DNA of 35,816 bases from CAZXNF01 sp050741255 (GTDB lineage Bacteria; Pseudomonadota; Gammaproteobacteria; Burkholderiales; SG8-41): the NCBI GenBank assembly GCA_050741255.1, contig JBOIEQ010000029.1:1-35816 (forward strand), given 5' to 3'. The notes beneath the pieces were generated by a model. It was not told where the DNA came from and did no database searches. It saw only the letters and a list, made by a program, of their open reading frames with translations. A program made the translations under genes and the position numbers. This document shows, piece by piece, positions 7,330 to 17,537 of the stretch. How positions within the stretch are numbered: the first letter of the stretch is position 1; each line of letters begins with the position of its first letter.

Positions 7330-8031
7330 CTAGCGCTCCTTCCACCACCGCACGCACGCACGCGCCAGGGCCGCCGTCGTGTCGACACAGGGCACCGCGA
7401 GCGTGAGCCGGGCGCGTTCGATCGCCAGCGGCAGTTCCGTGCAGGCCAGTACGATGGCCTCGGCGCCGGCGGCTTCGAGCTGATGCACGGCCTGCTCGAT
7501 CCTGGGTCCGGCGGCCGCAAGGTCGTTGCTTTTGACGTCGCGAATCGCAGGGAGCACCCAGCGCTCCTGATCCTCGGGCGTGTTGGCAAGGACGCGATAG
7601 CCGCGCGCTTCGAGCCGTTTCTGGTAGAAACCCGCGACCAGCGTGCCGGTGGTGCCCATCAGCCCGACGGTCGTGCCCTCGGGAGCGGCCGGCATCAGTG
7701 CGGCGAGTTCGGCGCAGGCCGCGTCGGCGATATGGAGGATGCGCACGCCGCCCTCGCGCTCCAGTTCCGCGTGCCAGTAGTAGGCGGTGTTGCAGGCGAT
7801 CGCGATTGCCTGCACGCCGGCGTACTTGAGCGTGCGCACGCCGGTCAGCATGGCGGGCAGCGGCGTGGAGCCCCCCGACGTGATGGCGGCCGGCCGGTCC
7901 GGGATCTGCGGCACCGAATACACGATCACCGGCAGGTGATCCTCGTCGCGCGTCGCCGGCGTGGCGTTGATCAGCTTGGTCAGAAAATCCGCCGTGGCGA
8001 GCGGCCCCATGCCGCCCAGGATGCCGAGCAT
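7330..8031 (-). CDS. Aspartate/glutamate racemase family protein
   Basis: The 233-residue protein has the two-cysteine active site of cofactor-independent amino acid racemases: C80 in IACNTAYYWH and C197 in LACTELPLA. The N-terminus MLGILGGMGPLATADF and the DRPAAI segment near residue 45 are typical of the aspartate racemase branch rather than of MurI. It would interconvert L- and D-aspartate (or glutamate) in the cytoplasm. It lies upstream of gltI in the same direction but 309 bases away, so it is probably a separate transcript. Next to a D-aminoacylase and a glutamate/aspartate importer, a role in catabolising D-acidic amino acids is plausible. A GAGGAA about 12 bases before the ATG is a rather distant ribosome-binding site. 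Confidence 0.9.
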   Translation of the reverse strand: MLGILGGMGPLATADFLTKLINATPATRDEDHLPVIVYSVPQIPDRPAAITSGGSTPLPAMLTGVRTLKYAGVQAIAIACNTAYYWHAELEREGGVRILHIADAACAELAALMPAAPEGTTVGLMGTTGTLVAGFYQKRLEARGYRVLANTPEDQERWVLPAIRDVKSNDLAAAGPRIEQAVHQLEAAGAEAIVLACTELPLAIERARLTLAVPCVDTTAALARACVRWWKER

Positions 8032-8152
8032 TCGGTAGGCGCTTCCTCAAAGGGGCAAGCATAGCCGACGCGCTTGCCACTGTCGCGGGCGCAGCCGCCG
8101 CAGGTCGCAGTGCAGCGCCACCGGCCCGGCGCAGCCGTCCGGGCGGGCACCG

Positions 8153-8158
8153 TATAAT
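8153..8158 (+). promoter_or_regulatory. Possible -10 box for the peptide ABC operon
   Basis: A perfect TATAAT lies 52 bases before the receptor gene ATG, in the gap divergent from the racemase. No good -35 hexamer is seen 16-18 bases upstream, so the call is tentative. Confidence 0.35.
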
Positions 8159-8210
8159 TTGACGGCGCAGGGCAATACCCGTGCCGTGCCTGATCCTCAA
8201 GGAGATCACC

Positions 8211-9755
8211 ATGCAGAACCGGTTCCTGGCCCCGCTGCAACGCGTTGTCGCCGTGCTGATGCTCGCGCTCACCGCGGGCACGGCGCTGGCAGGCAAGGCC
8301 AACAACACGCTCAACGTCGCGTTTCCGCGCGAAGTCGTCACGCTCGACGGTCTCTATTCGAACCTGCGCGAGAACGACATCCTCAGCCTGCTGACGGACG
8401 ACACGCTCTACACGGTCAACCCCGAAACCCTGCAGCCGGTGCCGCTGGCCGCGCTGTCGCACAAGGTGATCGATCCGCGCACGATCGACGTCGAGCTGCG
8501 CCGCGGCATCAAGTTTCACGACGGCAGCGAGATGACGGCGGAGGACGTGGCGTATTCGTACCACTGGACGATCAATCCGAAGAGCGAGACCAATTTCACC
8601 CCGCGCATCGGCTTCTGGCTGGAAAGCGCGACGGCGACAGGCCCCTACACGGTGCGCTTCAGGATGAAGGGGCCGTACGCGATGTTCTTCTACGACCTGA
8701 CGTACCACTCCAAGATCCGGAAGAAGGGCGCCTACGACAAGAAGGACGGCGGCATCGATCCCGCCGCGCAATCGCTCGCACTGAACAGCAACGGGCCGTA
8801 CCGCGTTACCGAGTTTCGCGCCGGCCAGCGTATCGTGCTGCAGCGCTTCAAGGAGTACCGCAAGGACAGTCCGAAGAGTCCGCAAATCGAAACCATCGTG
8901 ATCCGCACGATTCCGGAATGGAGCACGCAGGCCGCCGAGCTCATGAGCGGCGGCATCGACTGGACCTACCAGGTGCCGTACGAGATCGCGGACGACGTGG
9001 CCAAAAGCGGCCGCGCGATCCATCTGTCCGGGCCGTCGATGCGCATCGGCTACATCGTGATGGACGCGGCGGGCCGGCACCAGGCGAAGAATCCTTTCAC
9101 CAACGTGAAAGTGCGCCAGGCCGTCAACCACGCCATCGACCGCAACGCGATCGTGGCCCAGCTCGTGAAGGGCACGGCGAGCCCCCTGCACGTGGCGTGC
9201 AATCCCGCGCAGTTCGGCTGCGAGGGCAGCGCGAAAAAATACGACTACAACCCGCAGCGCGCGAAGGCGCTGCTGGCGGAGGCCGGCTACCCGAACGGCT
9301 TCGATGTCGATTTCTGGACGGCGCGCGAGCGGCCGATCATGGAAGCGCTCGTCAACCAGCTCGGTCAGGTGGGCATTCGCGCGAACCTGCGCTATGTCAA
9401 GAATCCCACTCTGGCCAAGGCCCGCACCGACAATCAGGTCGTCATGTACTACGGTTCGTCGGGCTCGTTCAGCGTGCCGGATGCGGGCGCGGTCATGGGC
9501 GACAAGTTCACGCCCGACGCCGACGAGAATTACACGGGCAATCCCGAAGTGGGCAAGCTGACGTCCGCCGCGCTGAACAGCTACGATCCGAAAGTCCGCC
9601 GCGAAAACTTCCGCAAGGCCGTCAACCTCATCGCGGACCAGGCCTACTGGGCGCCCGTCTACGCCTACGGCGAGGAATACGTCATTTCGCGCGAGGTCGA
9701 TTTCAAGGCGCCCATGGACGGCATGCAGCGCCTGTTCCTGATCCGCTGGAAGTAG
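8211..9755 (+). CDS. Family-5 extracellular solute-binding protein of a dipeptide/glutathione-type ABC transporter
   Basis: The 514-residue precursor starts with a signal peptide (residues 1-27, ending ALTAGTALAG). The mature part has the SBP_bac_5 landmarks: NTLNVAFPREVVTLD near the start, LRRGIKFHDGSEMTAEDVAYS (in part, about 99-119) and VRQAVNHAIDRNAIV (about 303-317). It should bind oligopeptides or similar ligands in the periplasm and deliver them to the two permeases encoded next. AAGGAG is eight bases before ATG 8211, which fixes the start. Gene order (receptor, two permeases, one fused double ATPase, with an isoaspartyl peptidase nearby) recalls the E. coli iaaA-gsiABCD locus for glutathione, but the ligand cannot be read from sequence. 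Confidence 0.92.
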   Translation: MQNRFLAPLQRVVAVLMLALTAGTALAGKANNTLNVAFPREVVTLDGLYSNLRENDILSLLTDDTLYTVNPETLQPVPLAALSHKVIDPRTIDVELRRGIKFHDGSEMTAEDVAYSYHWTINPKSETNFTPRIGFWLESATATGPYTVRFRMKGPYAMFFYDLTYHSKIRKKGAYDKKDGGIDPAAQSLALNSNGPYRVTEFRAGQRIVLQRFKEYRKDSPKSPQIETIVIRTIPEWSTQAAELMSGGIDWTYQVPYEIADDVAKSGRAIHLSGPSMRIGYIVMDAAGRHQAKNPFTNVKVRQAVNHAIDRNAIVAQLVKGTASPLHVACNPAQFGCEGSAKKYDYNPQRAKALLAEAGYPNGFDVDFWTARERPIMEALVNQLGQVGIRANLRYVKNPTLAKARTDNQVVMYYGSSGSFSVPDAGAVMGDKFTPDADENYTGNPEVGKLTSAALNSYDPKVRRENFRKAVNLIADQAYWAPVYAYGEEYVISREVDFKAPMDGMQRLFLIRWK

Positions 9756-9782
9756 GCCCGGGCAGGCCCGGCGGCCCGCGAG

Positions 9783-10700
9783 ATGCTGCGCTATGCGCTG
9801 AACCGCGTTTTGCTTGCGTTGCTGGTCGCGCTGACGGTTTCCATCGCGACCTTCCTCCTGCTCGACGCCGCGGGTGACCCGGCGGAGGCCATCGCCGGGC
9901 CGGACGCGCCGCGCGCCACCATCGAGCAGATCCGCAAGCAGTACGGCTTCGACCGGCCGCTCGCGGTCCGCTATGGGGAATGGCTGGGCGGCGTGGCGCG
10001 CGGGGATTTTGGACGCAGTCTGCTGCGCCGCCAGCCCGTTTCCGATCTCATCGCGGCGCATGCGCCGGTCACCATCAAGCTCGCCCTCAGCGCGCTGCTG
10101 ATCACGATTTTCGTCGCGGTTCCGCTCGGCGTGGGCGCGGCGCTCCATCCCAACAGCGCGATCGACCGCTTCGCCCTGACCGCCGCCGTCGCCGCGCAGG
10201 CGGTGCCGAGCTTCTGGCTGGGACTGATCCTGATCGTGGTGTTCGCGGTCATGCTGCCGATCTTCCCCGTCTCGGGTGATCAGACCTGGCAGCATTTCGT
10301 GCTGCCGGCGGTCGTGCTGGGCACGACATCGGTGCCGGCCGTGATGCGGCTGACGCGTGCCGGCCTGCTCGATGTCATGGCCTCCGACTACATCCGCACC
10401 GCGCGGGCCAAGGGCTACACGGGCGTGCAGCTGGTGCTGCGCCATGCCCTGCGCAACGCGCTGCTGCCGGTGGTGGGGGTACTCGCCGTGCAGCTCGGGC
10501 ACAAACTGGGCGGTTCCGTCATCACGGAGTCCGTGTTCGCGCTGAACGGGCTGGGACGGCTGGCGCTGGAAGCCATCGTCGGGCACGACATCCCGACGCT
10601 GCAGATGCTGGTGTTCGTGTTCGCGCTCACCTTCGTGGCGCTGACGCTGCTGGCCGACCTGCTCAATGCGTGGCTCGATCCGCGCCTGCGTCTGGGATAG
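9783..10700 (+). CDS. Peptide ABC transporter permease (DppB/GsiC type)
   Basis: The 305-residue inner-membrane protein begins with a transmembrane helix (MLRYALNRVLLALLVALTVS). It continues with the DppB/OppB N-terminal domain, including QYGFDRPLAVRYGEWL (about 44-59) and GDFGRSL (about 74-80), and four or five further helices. The EAA loop is at RTARAKGYTGVQLVLRHALR (about 204-223). The long periplasmic loop after helix 1 separates this type from the DppC type. It is 27 bases after the receptor gene and 3 bases before the next permease. Confidence 0.94.
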   Translation: MLRYALNRVLLALLVALTVSIATFLLLDAAGDPAEAIAGPDAPRATIEQIRKQYGFDRPLAVRYGEWLGGVARGDFGRSLLRRQPVSDLIAAHAPVTIKLALSALLITIFVAVPLGVGAALHPNSAIDRFALTAAVAAQAVPSFWLGLILIVVFAVMLPIFPVSGDQTWQHFVLPAVVLGTTSVPAVMRLTRAGLLDVMASDYIRTARAKGYTGVQLVLRHALRNALLPVVGVLAVQLGHKLGGSVITESVFALNGLGRLALEAIVGHDIPTLQMLVFVFALTFVALTLLADLLNAWLDPRLRLG

Positions 10701-10703
10701 CCC

Positions 10704-11599
10704 ATGACCGCCGCCGTCGTTCCTGCGTCCACCCCGGAGGTTTCCATCACGCCCTGGCGCGCGGCGCGGCGCCGCATGCTGCGGCATCCGGGGTTTCTCA
10801 TCGGCGCCACCATCATCACGCTCATCGCCCTGATGGCGCTGTTCGCGCCCTGGCTCGCGCCGTACGATCCCTACGCGCAGACGCTGGCGAACCGCCTCGT
10901 GCCGCCGGTGTGGGACGCGAAGGGCAGCTGGGCGCACGTGTTCGGGACGGACCACCTCGGACGGGATTACCTGAGCCGGCTGTTGTACGGCGCGCGCATC
11001 TCGCTCGTCATCGGCTTCGGCGCCGCCCTGATCGGCTGCTGCATCGGCGTGAGCCTCGGCGTCGCCGCCGGGTATTTCGGCGGCCGGGTCGATCGCGTCG
11101 TGAGTTATCTGCTGACCTGCCAACTGGCGCTGCCGGGGCTGTTGCTCGCGATGTCGCTGGTGTTCCTGATCGGCCCTTCGGTGCTGGTCGTGATCGGCAT
11201 CATCGGCGTATTGCACTGGACCTACTTTCTGGTCGTGACGCGCGCGGCGACGATGCAGATCCGCGAGTTCGACTATGTGACCGCGGCGCGCGCGCTGGGT
11301 TGCTCCCGGCGCCAGATCATTCTCCACGAGATCATGCCCAACCTGCTGAACCAGATCATCGTGGTCTTCACCTTGGAGGTGGGCGTCGCGATCATCGCGG
11401 AAGCCTCGCTGTCTTTCCTCGGCGTCGGCGTGCCCGCGCCGACGCCGTCATGGGGACTGCTCATCGCCGAGGGCAAGAACGCGATGTTCTCCCGCCCCTG
11501 GCTGGTGGTGGTGCCTGGACTGTTCCTGTTCGCGCTGGTGATCGCGATCAACCTGATGGGTGACGGCCTGCGCGACGCGACTGCGCCGGAGGGCCGCAA

Positions 11600-11603
<4 letters not shown>
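10704..11603 (+). CDS. Peptide ABC transporter permease (DppC/GsiD type)
   Basis: The 299-residue inner-membrane partner has the DppC/OppC N-terminal pattern: a cytoplasmic segment, one helix (about 30-50), then FAPWLAPYDPYAQ and the conserved FGTDHLGRDYLSRLLYGARI block (about 78-97). Five more hydrophobic segments follow, with the EAA loop at TAARALGCSRRQIILHEIMP (about 192-211). Its stop codon overlaps the TTG start of the ATPase gene, indicating coupled translation. Confidence 0.94.
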
Positions 11604-13571
<1,968 letters not shown>

Positions 13572-13573
<2 letters not shown>

Positions 13574-13836
13574 AGCCCCTAACAGCATGAAACACGCGTG
13601 CGTTACGGCCAGAATTGTCGGGCACGCGAAGTCCGATGGGGGGCGTATGTCAATACGGTCCCCGGAGGGCGACAAAGTGGGCGGCGATTCTGGCCGTAAC
13701 CCTTCGGGCTGGCACGAGTTTGGCCCATGGCGTCGTTATCTGCCTTGACCGTATACCCCATACGGCCGGCGGCAGATGCCTCGCCCTGAGCCAAACTCGT
13801 GACAGCGCACGTGCGTTTCATGCTGTTAGGGGCTCT
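13572..13836. repeat. 265-bp MITE-like palindromic element with 31-bp terminal inverted repeats and two hairpin arms
   Basis: The element is bounded by 31-base inverted repeats (13572-13602 and 13806-13836; 29 of 31 positions match) beginning AGAGCCCCTAACAGCATGAA. Inside are two closed arms. Arm 1 is sealed by GTTACGGCCAGAAT (13602-13615) with its exact complement (13687-13700), then TGTCG/CGACA (13616-13620/13670-13674) and a tip hairpin with CGTAT/ATACG (13644-13648/13653-13657) between G4 and C4. A small CC-TTCG-GG hairpin sits at 13701-13708. Arm 2 is sealed by CACGAGTTTGGC (13713-13724) and its exact complement (13790-13801), then ATCTGCC/GGCAGAT (13738-13744/13771-13777) and a tip CCGTAT/ATACGG (13749-13754/13760-13765). 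No transposase or convincing ORF is inside, and no target duplication is obvious. It fills most of the 312-base gap between convergent genes and could terminate both. It may be a non-autonomous mobile element or a structured DNA/RNA element. Confidence 0.85.
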
Positions 13837-13885
13837 CACGCGGAGGCGGCACACCGCGCGGCCTGAAGCCGCGCCGGGCGGTCGC

Positions 13886-15097
13886 TCAGGCGCCGCGGAC
13901 GATGTCCACGACGCGGCTCACGTCCGCTTCGTTGTTGTAATAGTGGAAGCCGAAGCGCAGCAGGCCCTTGCGCACGGTGAACTTGACGTTGCCTTCCTGC
14001 AGCGCCTGCCCGATGCGGTTCAGGCGGGGATCGTGGCTGGACTGCGCATCGCCGGCGCCGAGCCGGCCGACCGTCACGATGTGGGAGCGCTCGACCACTT
14101 CCGGCGGCTGGGTGACGGTGAGGCCCTGCGCCTCCAGCCCGTCGGCGAGGGCGATCGCGAGGGCGACCGCGCGCGGTTCGATCCGGGCTGTCCCCACTTC
14201 CAGCAACTCGCCCAGCGAGGCGTTGGCCGCGGCGACGCCGGCCCAGTTGTAGTTGCCGGCCTCGAAGCGGCGCGCGTCGGGCAGCAGGTGGTAGTCGTCG
14301 TCCTCGATCTCGGACTCGTGCCCCTTGCCGCGCTCGATGCTGTAGCGGCCGATGTAGGCGGGACGCAGCCGCGCGATCCATTCCTCGCGAACGTAGAGGA
14401 AGCCGAAGCCCGCGATCCCGATCAGGCCCTTGCTGGTGGAGGTGGCGAGCGCATCGATGCAGCAGGCCTCCACGTCCAGATCCAGGATGCCGCAGCCCTG
14501 CACGCCGTCGACGAGGAACAGTACGCCGGCCTTGCGGCAGGCGCGGCCGAGCGCGGCCAGTTCGGTGCGGAAGCCCGGCGCGAAGGTTACCGAGGCGGTG
14601 GTGAGGATGCGCGTACGCGCGTCGATCGCGGCGATCATCGCCGGTGTGTCGACCGCGCCGTTGCGGGCGGGCACCGCGCGCACCTCGACGCCGCGATCGC
14701 GCAAGGCGAGCCACAGGTAAATGTTGTTCGGGTGTTCCAGTTCCGCGCAGACCACCACGTTGTCGCCGCGTTTCCAATCGATCGCGTTCGCGATGATGTT
14801 GAGGCCTTCCGAGACGTTCTTGGTGACGGCGATCTCGGCCGGCTTGGCGCGGACGAGCTGCGCGAACCGGGCCCGGGCCGACGCCAGCAGCCGGTAGCGC
14901 TGCTCGCGCGAGCCGGAGCCGTCCCACTGCGCTTCGATCAACTGGTTGACCGCGGTCTTGGCGGCGGTCGACAAGGGCGTGCCGGAAGTGATGTTGAGGA
15001 AGGTGGAATTCAACGCGGCGGGATAGCGGGCGCGGATATTGTCCCAGTCGATCGCCGTGTGCGCCGCGACGGTCGCGGTTTCTGCAAAGTCGTTCAT
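13886..15097 (-). CDS. Class V aminotransferase-fold PLP-dependent enzyme (cysteine desulfurase-like)
   Basis: The 403-residue protein has the fold-type I class V aminotransferase pattern. TKNVSEGLNIIANAI (92-106) forms the phosphate-binding region, H122 lies in ELEHPNN, D197 in LVDGVQ contacts the PLP ring, and K223 in TSTSKGL is the expected Schiff-base lysine. The C-terminal RKGLLRFGFHYYNNEADV (about 379-396) resembles kynureninase/desulfurase-like members of unknown substrate. No active-site loop cysteine of true IscS is evident to me. The start ATG overlaps the stop of the isoaspartyl peptidase gene (ATGA), so the two are co-translated and may process products of the same peptide. The reaction is unknown. 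Confidence 0.88.
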   Translation of the reverse strand: MNDFAETATVAAHTAIDWDNIRARYPAALNSTFLNITSGTPLSTAAKTAVNQLIEAQWDGSGSREQRYRLLASARARFAQLVRAKPAEIAVTKNVSEGLNIIANAIDWKRGDNVVVCAELEHPNNIYLWLALRDRGVEVRAVPARNGAVDTPAMIAAIDARTRILTTASVTFAPGFRTELAALGRACRKAGVLFLVDGVQGCGILDLDVEACCIDALATSTSKGLIGIAGFGFLYVREEWIARLRPAYIGRYSIERGKGHESEIEDDDYHLLPDARRFEAGNYNWAGVAAANASLGELLEVGTARIEPRAVALAIALADGLEAQGLTVTQPPEVVERSHIVTVGRLGAGDAQSSHDPRLNRIGQALQEGNVKFTVRKGLLRFGFHYYNNEADVSRVVDIVRGA

Positions 15098-16098
15098 GTC
15101 GGTTCGTCCTGGTAAATCATCACGACCGGTTCGCCGTCGGCGCGCAGGTGGCCGCGGTACATGCCGGGGGTGCTGAAGGGCATGGCGATATTACCGCGCC
15201 GGTCGATGGCGATCAGGCCGCCGGTGCCGCCGAGCGGCAGCAGGCGCTTGCGGATGACGTGGTCCGCGGCGCGGGCGATGCTCCAACCCTTCATCTCCAT
15301 CAGCGCGGACACGGTGTGCGCCGCGACGGCGCGCAGGAAGTATTCCCCGTCGCCGGTGCAGGAAATGGCCGCGGTCGCGTTGCAGGCGAAGGTGCCGGCG
15401 CCGATGACCGGCGAGTCGCCCACGCGGCCCGCCCGCTTGTTGTTGCGACCGCCGGTCGAGGTCGCGGCGGCCAGGTTGCCGGCGGCGTCCAGGGCGACGG
15501 CGCCCACGGTGCCGTGTTTGTCCGCTTCCGTCACCGCGACGGGACGGCTGATCTGCGCCGCCTGCTTCACCCGCTGCAGCGCATTCCAGCGCCGCTCGGT
15601 ATGAAAATACGCCGGCTTCACGACGGCGAGACCGTGTTCCCGCGCGAGCGCTTCGGCGCCCGCGCCCGCCAGCATCACGTGCGGGGTCCGCTGCATGACG
15701 AGGCGCGCGAGTTGCACCGGGTTCTTGGCCGTGGTGACGCCGGTGACGGCGCCAGCCGCAAGCGTTGCGCCGTCCATGACCGCGGCGTCGAGTTCGATCG
15801 TGCCGTCCGCGGTGAAGACCGCGCCGCGGCCGGCGTTGAACTGCGGGTCGTCCTCGAGCGCGCTCACCGTGGCCACCACCGCATCGAGGCTGGAGCCGCC
15901 GGCGGCCAGTACCTGGTGACCGGCGGCGAGCGCCGCCGAGAGGCCGGCGCGGTAGGCCTTTTCCACGTCGCGCGTCATCGTCGCGCGCTCGATGACGCCG
16001 GCGCCGCCGTGCAGGGCGAGTGCGTAGCGCGGCCGCACAGGCGTCCGCCGCGGTGCTACGGCGCGCCGTCTTTTCGGGGTCGTTTTCAGTGTCGCCAT
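15094..16098 (-). CDS. iaaA: Isoaspartyl peptidase/L-asparaginase (Ntn hydrolase)
   Basis: The 334-residue proenzyme belongs to the plant-type asparaginase family. LALHGGAGVI (27-36) is the N-terminal signature, and DPQFNAGRGAVFTADG (84-99) is the conserved loop. The self-cleavage site is HG/TVGAVALD, which frees the catalytic T197; STGGRNNKRAGRVGDSPVIG (about 216-235) forms the substrate pocket. It removes N-terminal beta-aspartyl residues from isopeptides and hydrolyses asparagine. A lysine/arginine-rich extension of about 24 residues precedes the domain; it is not a signal peptide, so the enzyme should be cytoplasmic. The gene overlaps the aminotransferase-fold gene by four bases. Its nearness to a fused-ATPase peptide importer parallels the E. 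coli iaaA-gsi locus, although here it lies on the opposite strand. Confidence 0.93.
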   Translation of the reverse strand: MATLKTTPKRRRAVAPRRTPVRPRYALALHGGAGVIERATMTRDVEKAYRAGLSAALAAGHQVLAAGGSSLDAVVATVSALEDDPQFNAGRGAVFTADGTIELDAAVMDGATLAAGAVTGVTTAKNPVQLARLVMQRTPHVMLAGAGAEALAREHGLAVVKPAYFHTERRWNALQRVKQAAQISRPVAVTEADKHGTVGAVALDAAGNLAAATSTGGRNNKRAGRVGDSPVIGAGTFACNATAAISCTGDGEYFLRAVAAHTVSALMEMKGWSIARAADHVIRKRLLPLGGTGGLIAIDRRGNIAMPFSTPGMYRGHLRADGEPVVMIYQDEPT

Positions 16099-16145
16099 CC
16101 TGGAAGGATAAACCAGGCGCCGTACGGTGTTCCGCGGGCCGCGAT

Positions 16146-16154
16146 TGCTACAAT
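16146..16154 (+). promoter_or_regulatory. Extended -10 promoter element for the cupin gene
   Basis: TGCTACAAT is an extended -10 motif (TGnTACAAT) lying 23 bases before ATG 16178. No clear -35 box is present. Transcription would begin near 16161, leaving a leader of about 17 bases without a visible ribosome-binding site. Confidence 0.45.
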
Positions 16155-16177
16155 TTTGCCCACACGATACCGCCCCG

Positions 16178-16534
16178 ATGAAAAACGCCTACCCGTCAGT
16201 TGTCGCCTACCGCACCAAGGACGGTTCCGAGATCCGCGAACTGATGCACCCCGGCGTGCACGGCAACCGCGCGCAGAGCCTCGCGGAAGCGACGGTCGCG
16301 CCCGGTGGCGTGACCGCCCTGCACCGCCACGGCGCGACGGAGGAGATCTACCATTTCACTGCGGGCGCCGGCGTGATGACGCTCGGCGCGGACCGCTTCG
16401 CGGTGCAGGCCGGAGACACCGTGTGCATCGCGCCCGGCACCCCGCACCGGGTCGAGAACACCGGCGCCGTGCCCATGAAGATCCTCTGCGCGTGCGCGCC
16501 GGCCTACGCGCACGACGATACCGAGCTGCTGTAG
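16178..16534 (+). CDS. Small single-domain cupin protein
   Basis: The 118-residue protein is one conserved beta-barrel of the cupin type. Motif 1 is LHRHGATEEIYHF, giving the HxH...E metal ligands, and motif 2 is PGTPHRVENTG with the last histidine. The metal is probably Fe, Mn or Zn. Such stand-alone cupins act as isomerases, dioxygenases or sugar-binding proteins, and the function cannot be assigned. ATG 16178 is chosen because the upstream frame contains the promoter-like TGCTACAAT. The gene diverges from the isoaspartyl peptidase gene, whose start is 79 bases away. Confidence 0.88.
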   Translation: MKNAYPSVVAYRTKDGSEIRELMHPGVHGNRAQSLAEATVAPGGVTALHRHGATEEIYHFTAGAGVMTLGADRFAVQAGDTVCIAPGTPHRVENTGAVPMKILCACAPAYAHDDTELL

Positions 16535-16555
16535 GACGCGTGCATTTCACGCCAG

Positions 16556-16657
16556 CCTTCGGCGCGCACCACCTTGGCGCATGCCGCGCCGAAGGATGCC
16601 TTGGGGACCCGTAAGGTTCACGAAAGCTCGCCTGTGCACCATGCGCAGGCGTGGTGC
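16556..16657. other. Inverted repeats in the gap between the cupin and the 49-aa gene
   Basis: CCTTCGGCGCG (16556-16566) is matched exactly by its reverse complement at 16585-16595 with an 18-base loop. It lies 21 bases past the cupin stop and could act as its terminator, although no T-run follows. A second short pair, GCACCA/TGGTGC (16636-16641/16652-16657), lies further on. The 223-base gap shows no other ORF that I can support, and it must contain the promoter of the next small gene. Confidence 0.5.
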
Positions 16658-16757
16658 TTGCGCGTGGGGCGCGTGATATGCCCTGGCGACAGCACCGGCG
16701 CAGACCTTGTTCCCTTGTTCCTTCGTTCAATTCCCCCGACTTCCCCTGGAGTGCATC

Positions 16758-16907
16758 ATGGCGCAGCAGAAAGATTCGCCGCTCGTTCATTTCGGCAAGA
16801 TCATCATTTTCATCCTGACCGCGGGCTTCGCCTGCCCGAACGTGTTCGCCGTGGGCACCGAGGGCGACACGGAAGCTGCCTCGTCGCGCGCCGAAGAAAA
16901 GAAGTAA
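16758..16907 (+). CDS. Small hydrophobic protein, 49 aa (membrane-anchored or secreted)
   Basis: I recognise no named family. The product has a polar N-terminus (MAQQKDSPLVHFGK), one hydrophobic segment IIIFILTAGFACPNVFAVG (about 15-33) and a charged tail ending SSRAEEKK. The hydrophobic part could be a signal peptide or a single transmembrane helix. TGGAG lies eight bases before ATG 16758, and the codon use fits the genome. Small proteins with FGK and an AGFA/CPN motif seem familiar from Burkholderiales genomes, but this is from memory. It stands alone, convergent to the DUF924 gene 21 bases further on. Confidence 0.7.
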   Translation: MAQQKDSPLVHFGKIIIFILTAGFACPNVFAVGTEGDTEAASSRAEEKK

Positions 16908-16928
16908 GCGGACGCCGCCGGCGCGCGC

Positions 16929-17537
16929 CTAAAAGCGCGAGCCGGGTTGTTTCAGGAATTCCGCTTCCGCGTCCGTGGAAGCGCGGTCCAGCACCCCGTT
17001 GCGGTGCGGGAAACGGCCGAAGCGCGCGATCACGTCGTAGTGCTTCTGCGCCCATACCAGCGGTTCGGCGAGCCCGGCTTCTTCCTTCAGTTGTGTGAAG
17101 AGGCGCAGCGCCTCCCGCTGGGCTTCCATGGTCTCCGCATGCTCGAACGGCAGGTAGGCGAACCAGCGCTCGAGCGGCGCGAGTTCGCGGTCGGCGCCGC
17201 GGGCCACGAGTCCGCGCGCGAGCGCCAGGGCTTGCGCATCGGTGGCGTAGGCGCGCGCCGCCGTGCTCAGGTCGGGCCCCTCGCGGAACAGGTTGCGCGG
17301 GAACTGGTCGAGCACGAGGATCAGCGCCAGCGTGCCGTGCGCGTCGCCGGCCCAATCCGCTTTTTCCCCACGTGCCGCCTGTTCGTATAACGCCAGAAAA
17401 CGCGCGCGGATGTCCGCATCGAACGCCGCGGATTTTTTGAACCACACCGCGCGCGGCTGCCCGTGTTCCGGCGTGCCCGGCGCGCCGAACCAGAAGTCGA
17501 GCACCTGCTGCGCTTCGGCGTTCAGCCCGGGACGCAG
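16929..17537 (-). CDS. DUF924 family protein
   Basis: The protein of about 200 residues matches DUF924, an all-helical TPR-like family of unknown function. Landmarks are VLDFWFG near the N-terminus, VWFKKSAAFDADIRARF, LILVLDQFPRNLFR in the middle, YLPFEHAE, and HYDVIARFGRFPHRN near the C-terminus. The start is uncertain. A strong GGAGGA (17544-17549) lies six bases before a CTG codon at 17537, and a GTG at 17504 lies just before LDFWFG; no ATG is available in the first part. The reading frame overlaps the end of the alpha/beta hydrolase gene, so translation is probably coupled. The frame stays open far upstream, but that part is antisense to nothing real and is in the wrong frame of the hydrolase gene. 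Confidence 0.87.
   Translation of the reverse strand: MRPGLNAEAQQVLDFWFGAPGTPEHGQPRAVWFKKSAAFDADIRARFLALYEQAARGEKADWAGDAHGTLALILVLDQFPRNLFREGPDLSTAARAYATDAQALALARGLVARGADRELAPLERWFAYLPFEHAETMEAQREALRLFTQLKEEAGLAEPLVWAQKHYDVIARFGRFPHRNGVLDRASTDAEAEFLKQPGSRF

Noticed and set aside
7980..11327. 1115-codon minus-strand open frame across the peptide ABC genes
   Set aside because: It runs opposite three clear ABC genes and has the composition of a shadow (Arg, His, Gln, Ala-rich) with no family motif.
13576..13830. Integron attC site (CCTAAC...GTTAGG ends)
   Set aside because: The ends resemble attC cores, but the outer bases do not fit the RYYYAAC/GTTRRRY rule, the length (265 bp) is well above usual attC sites, and no integrase or cassette array is present.
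13615..13866. 83-codon frames across the palindromic element in both directions
   Set aside because: They arise from the inverted repeats themselves, lack ribosome-binding sites and resemble no protein.
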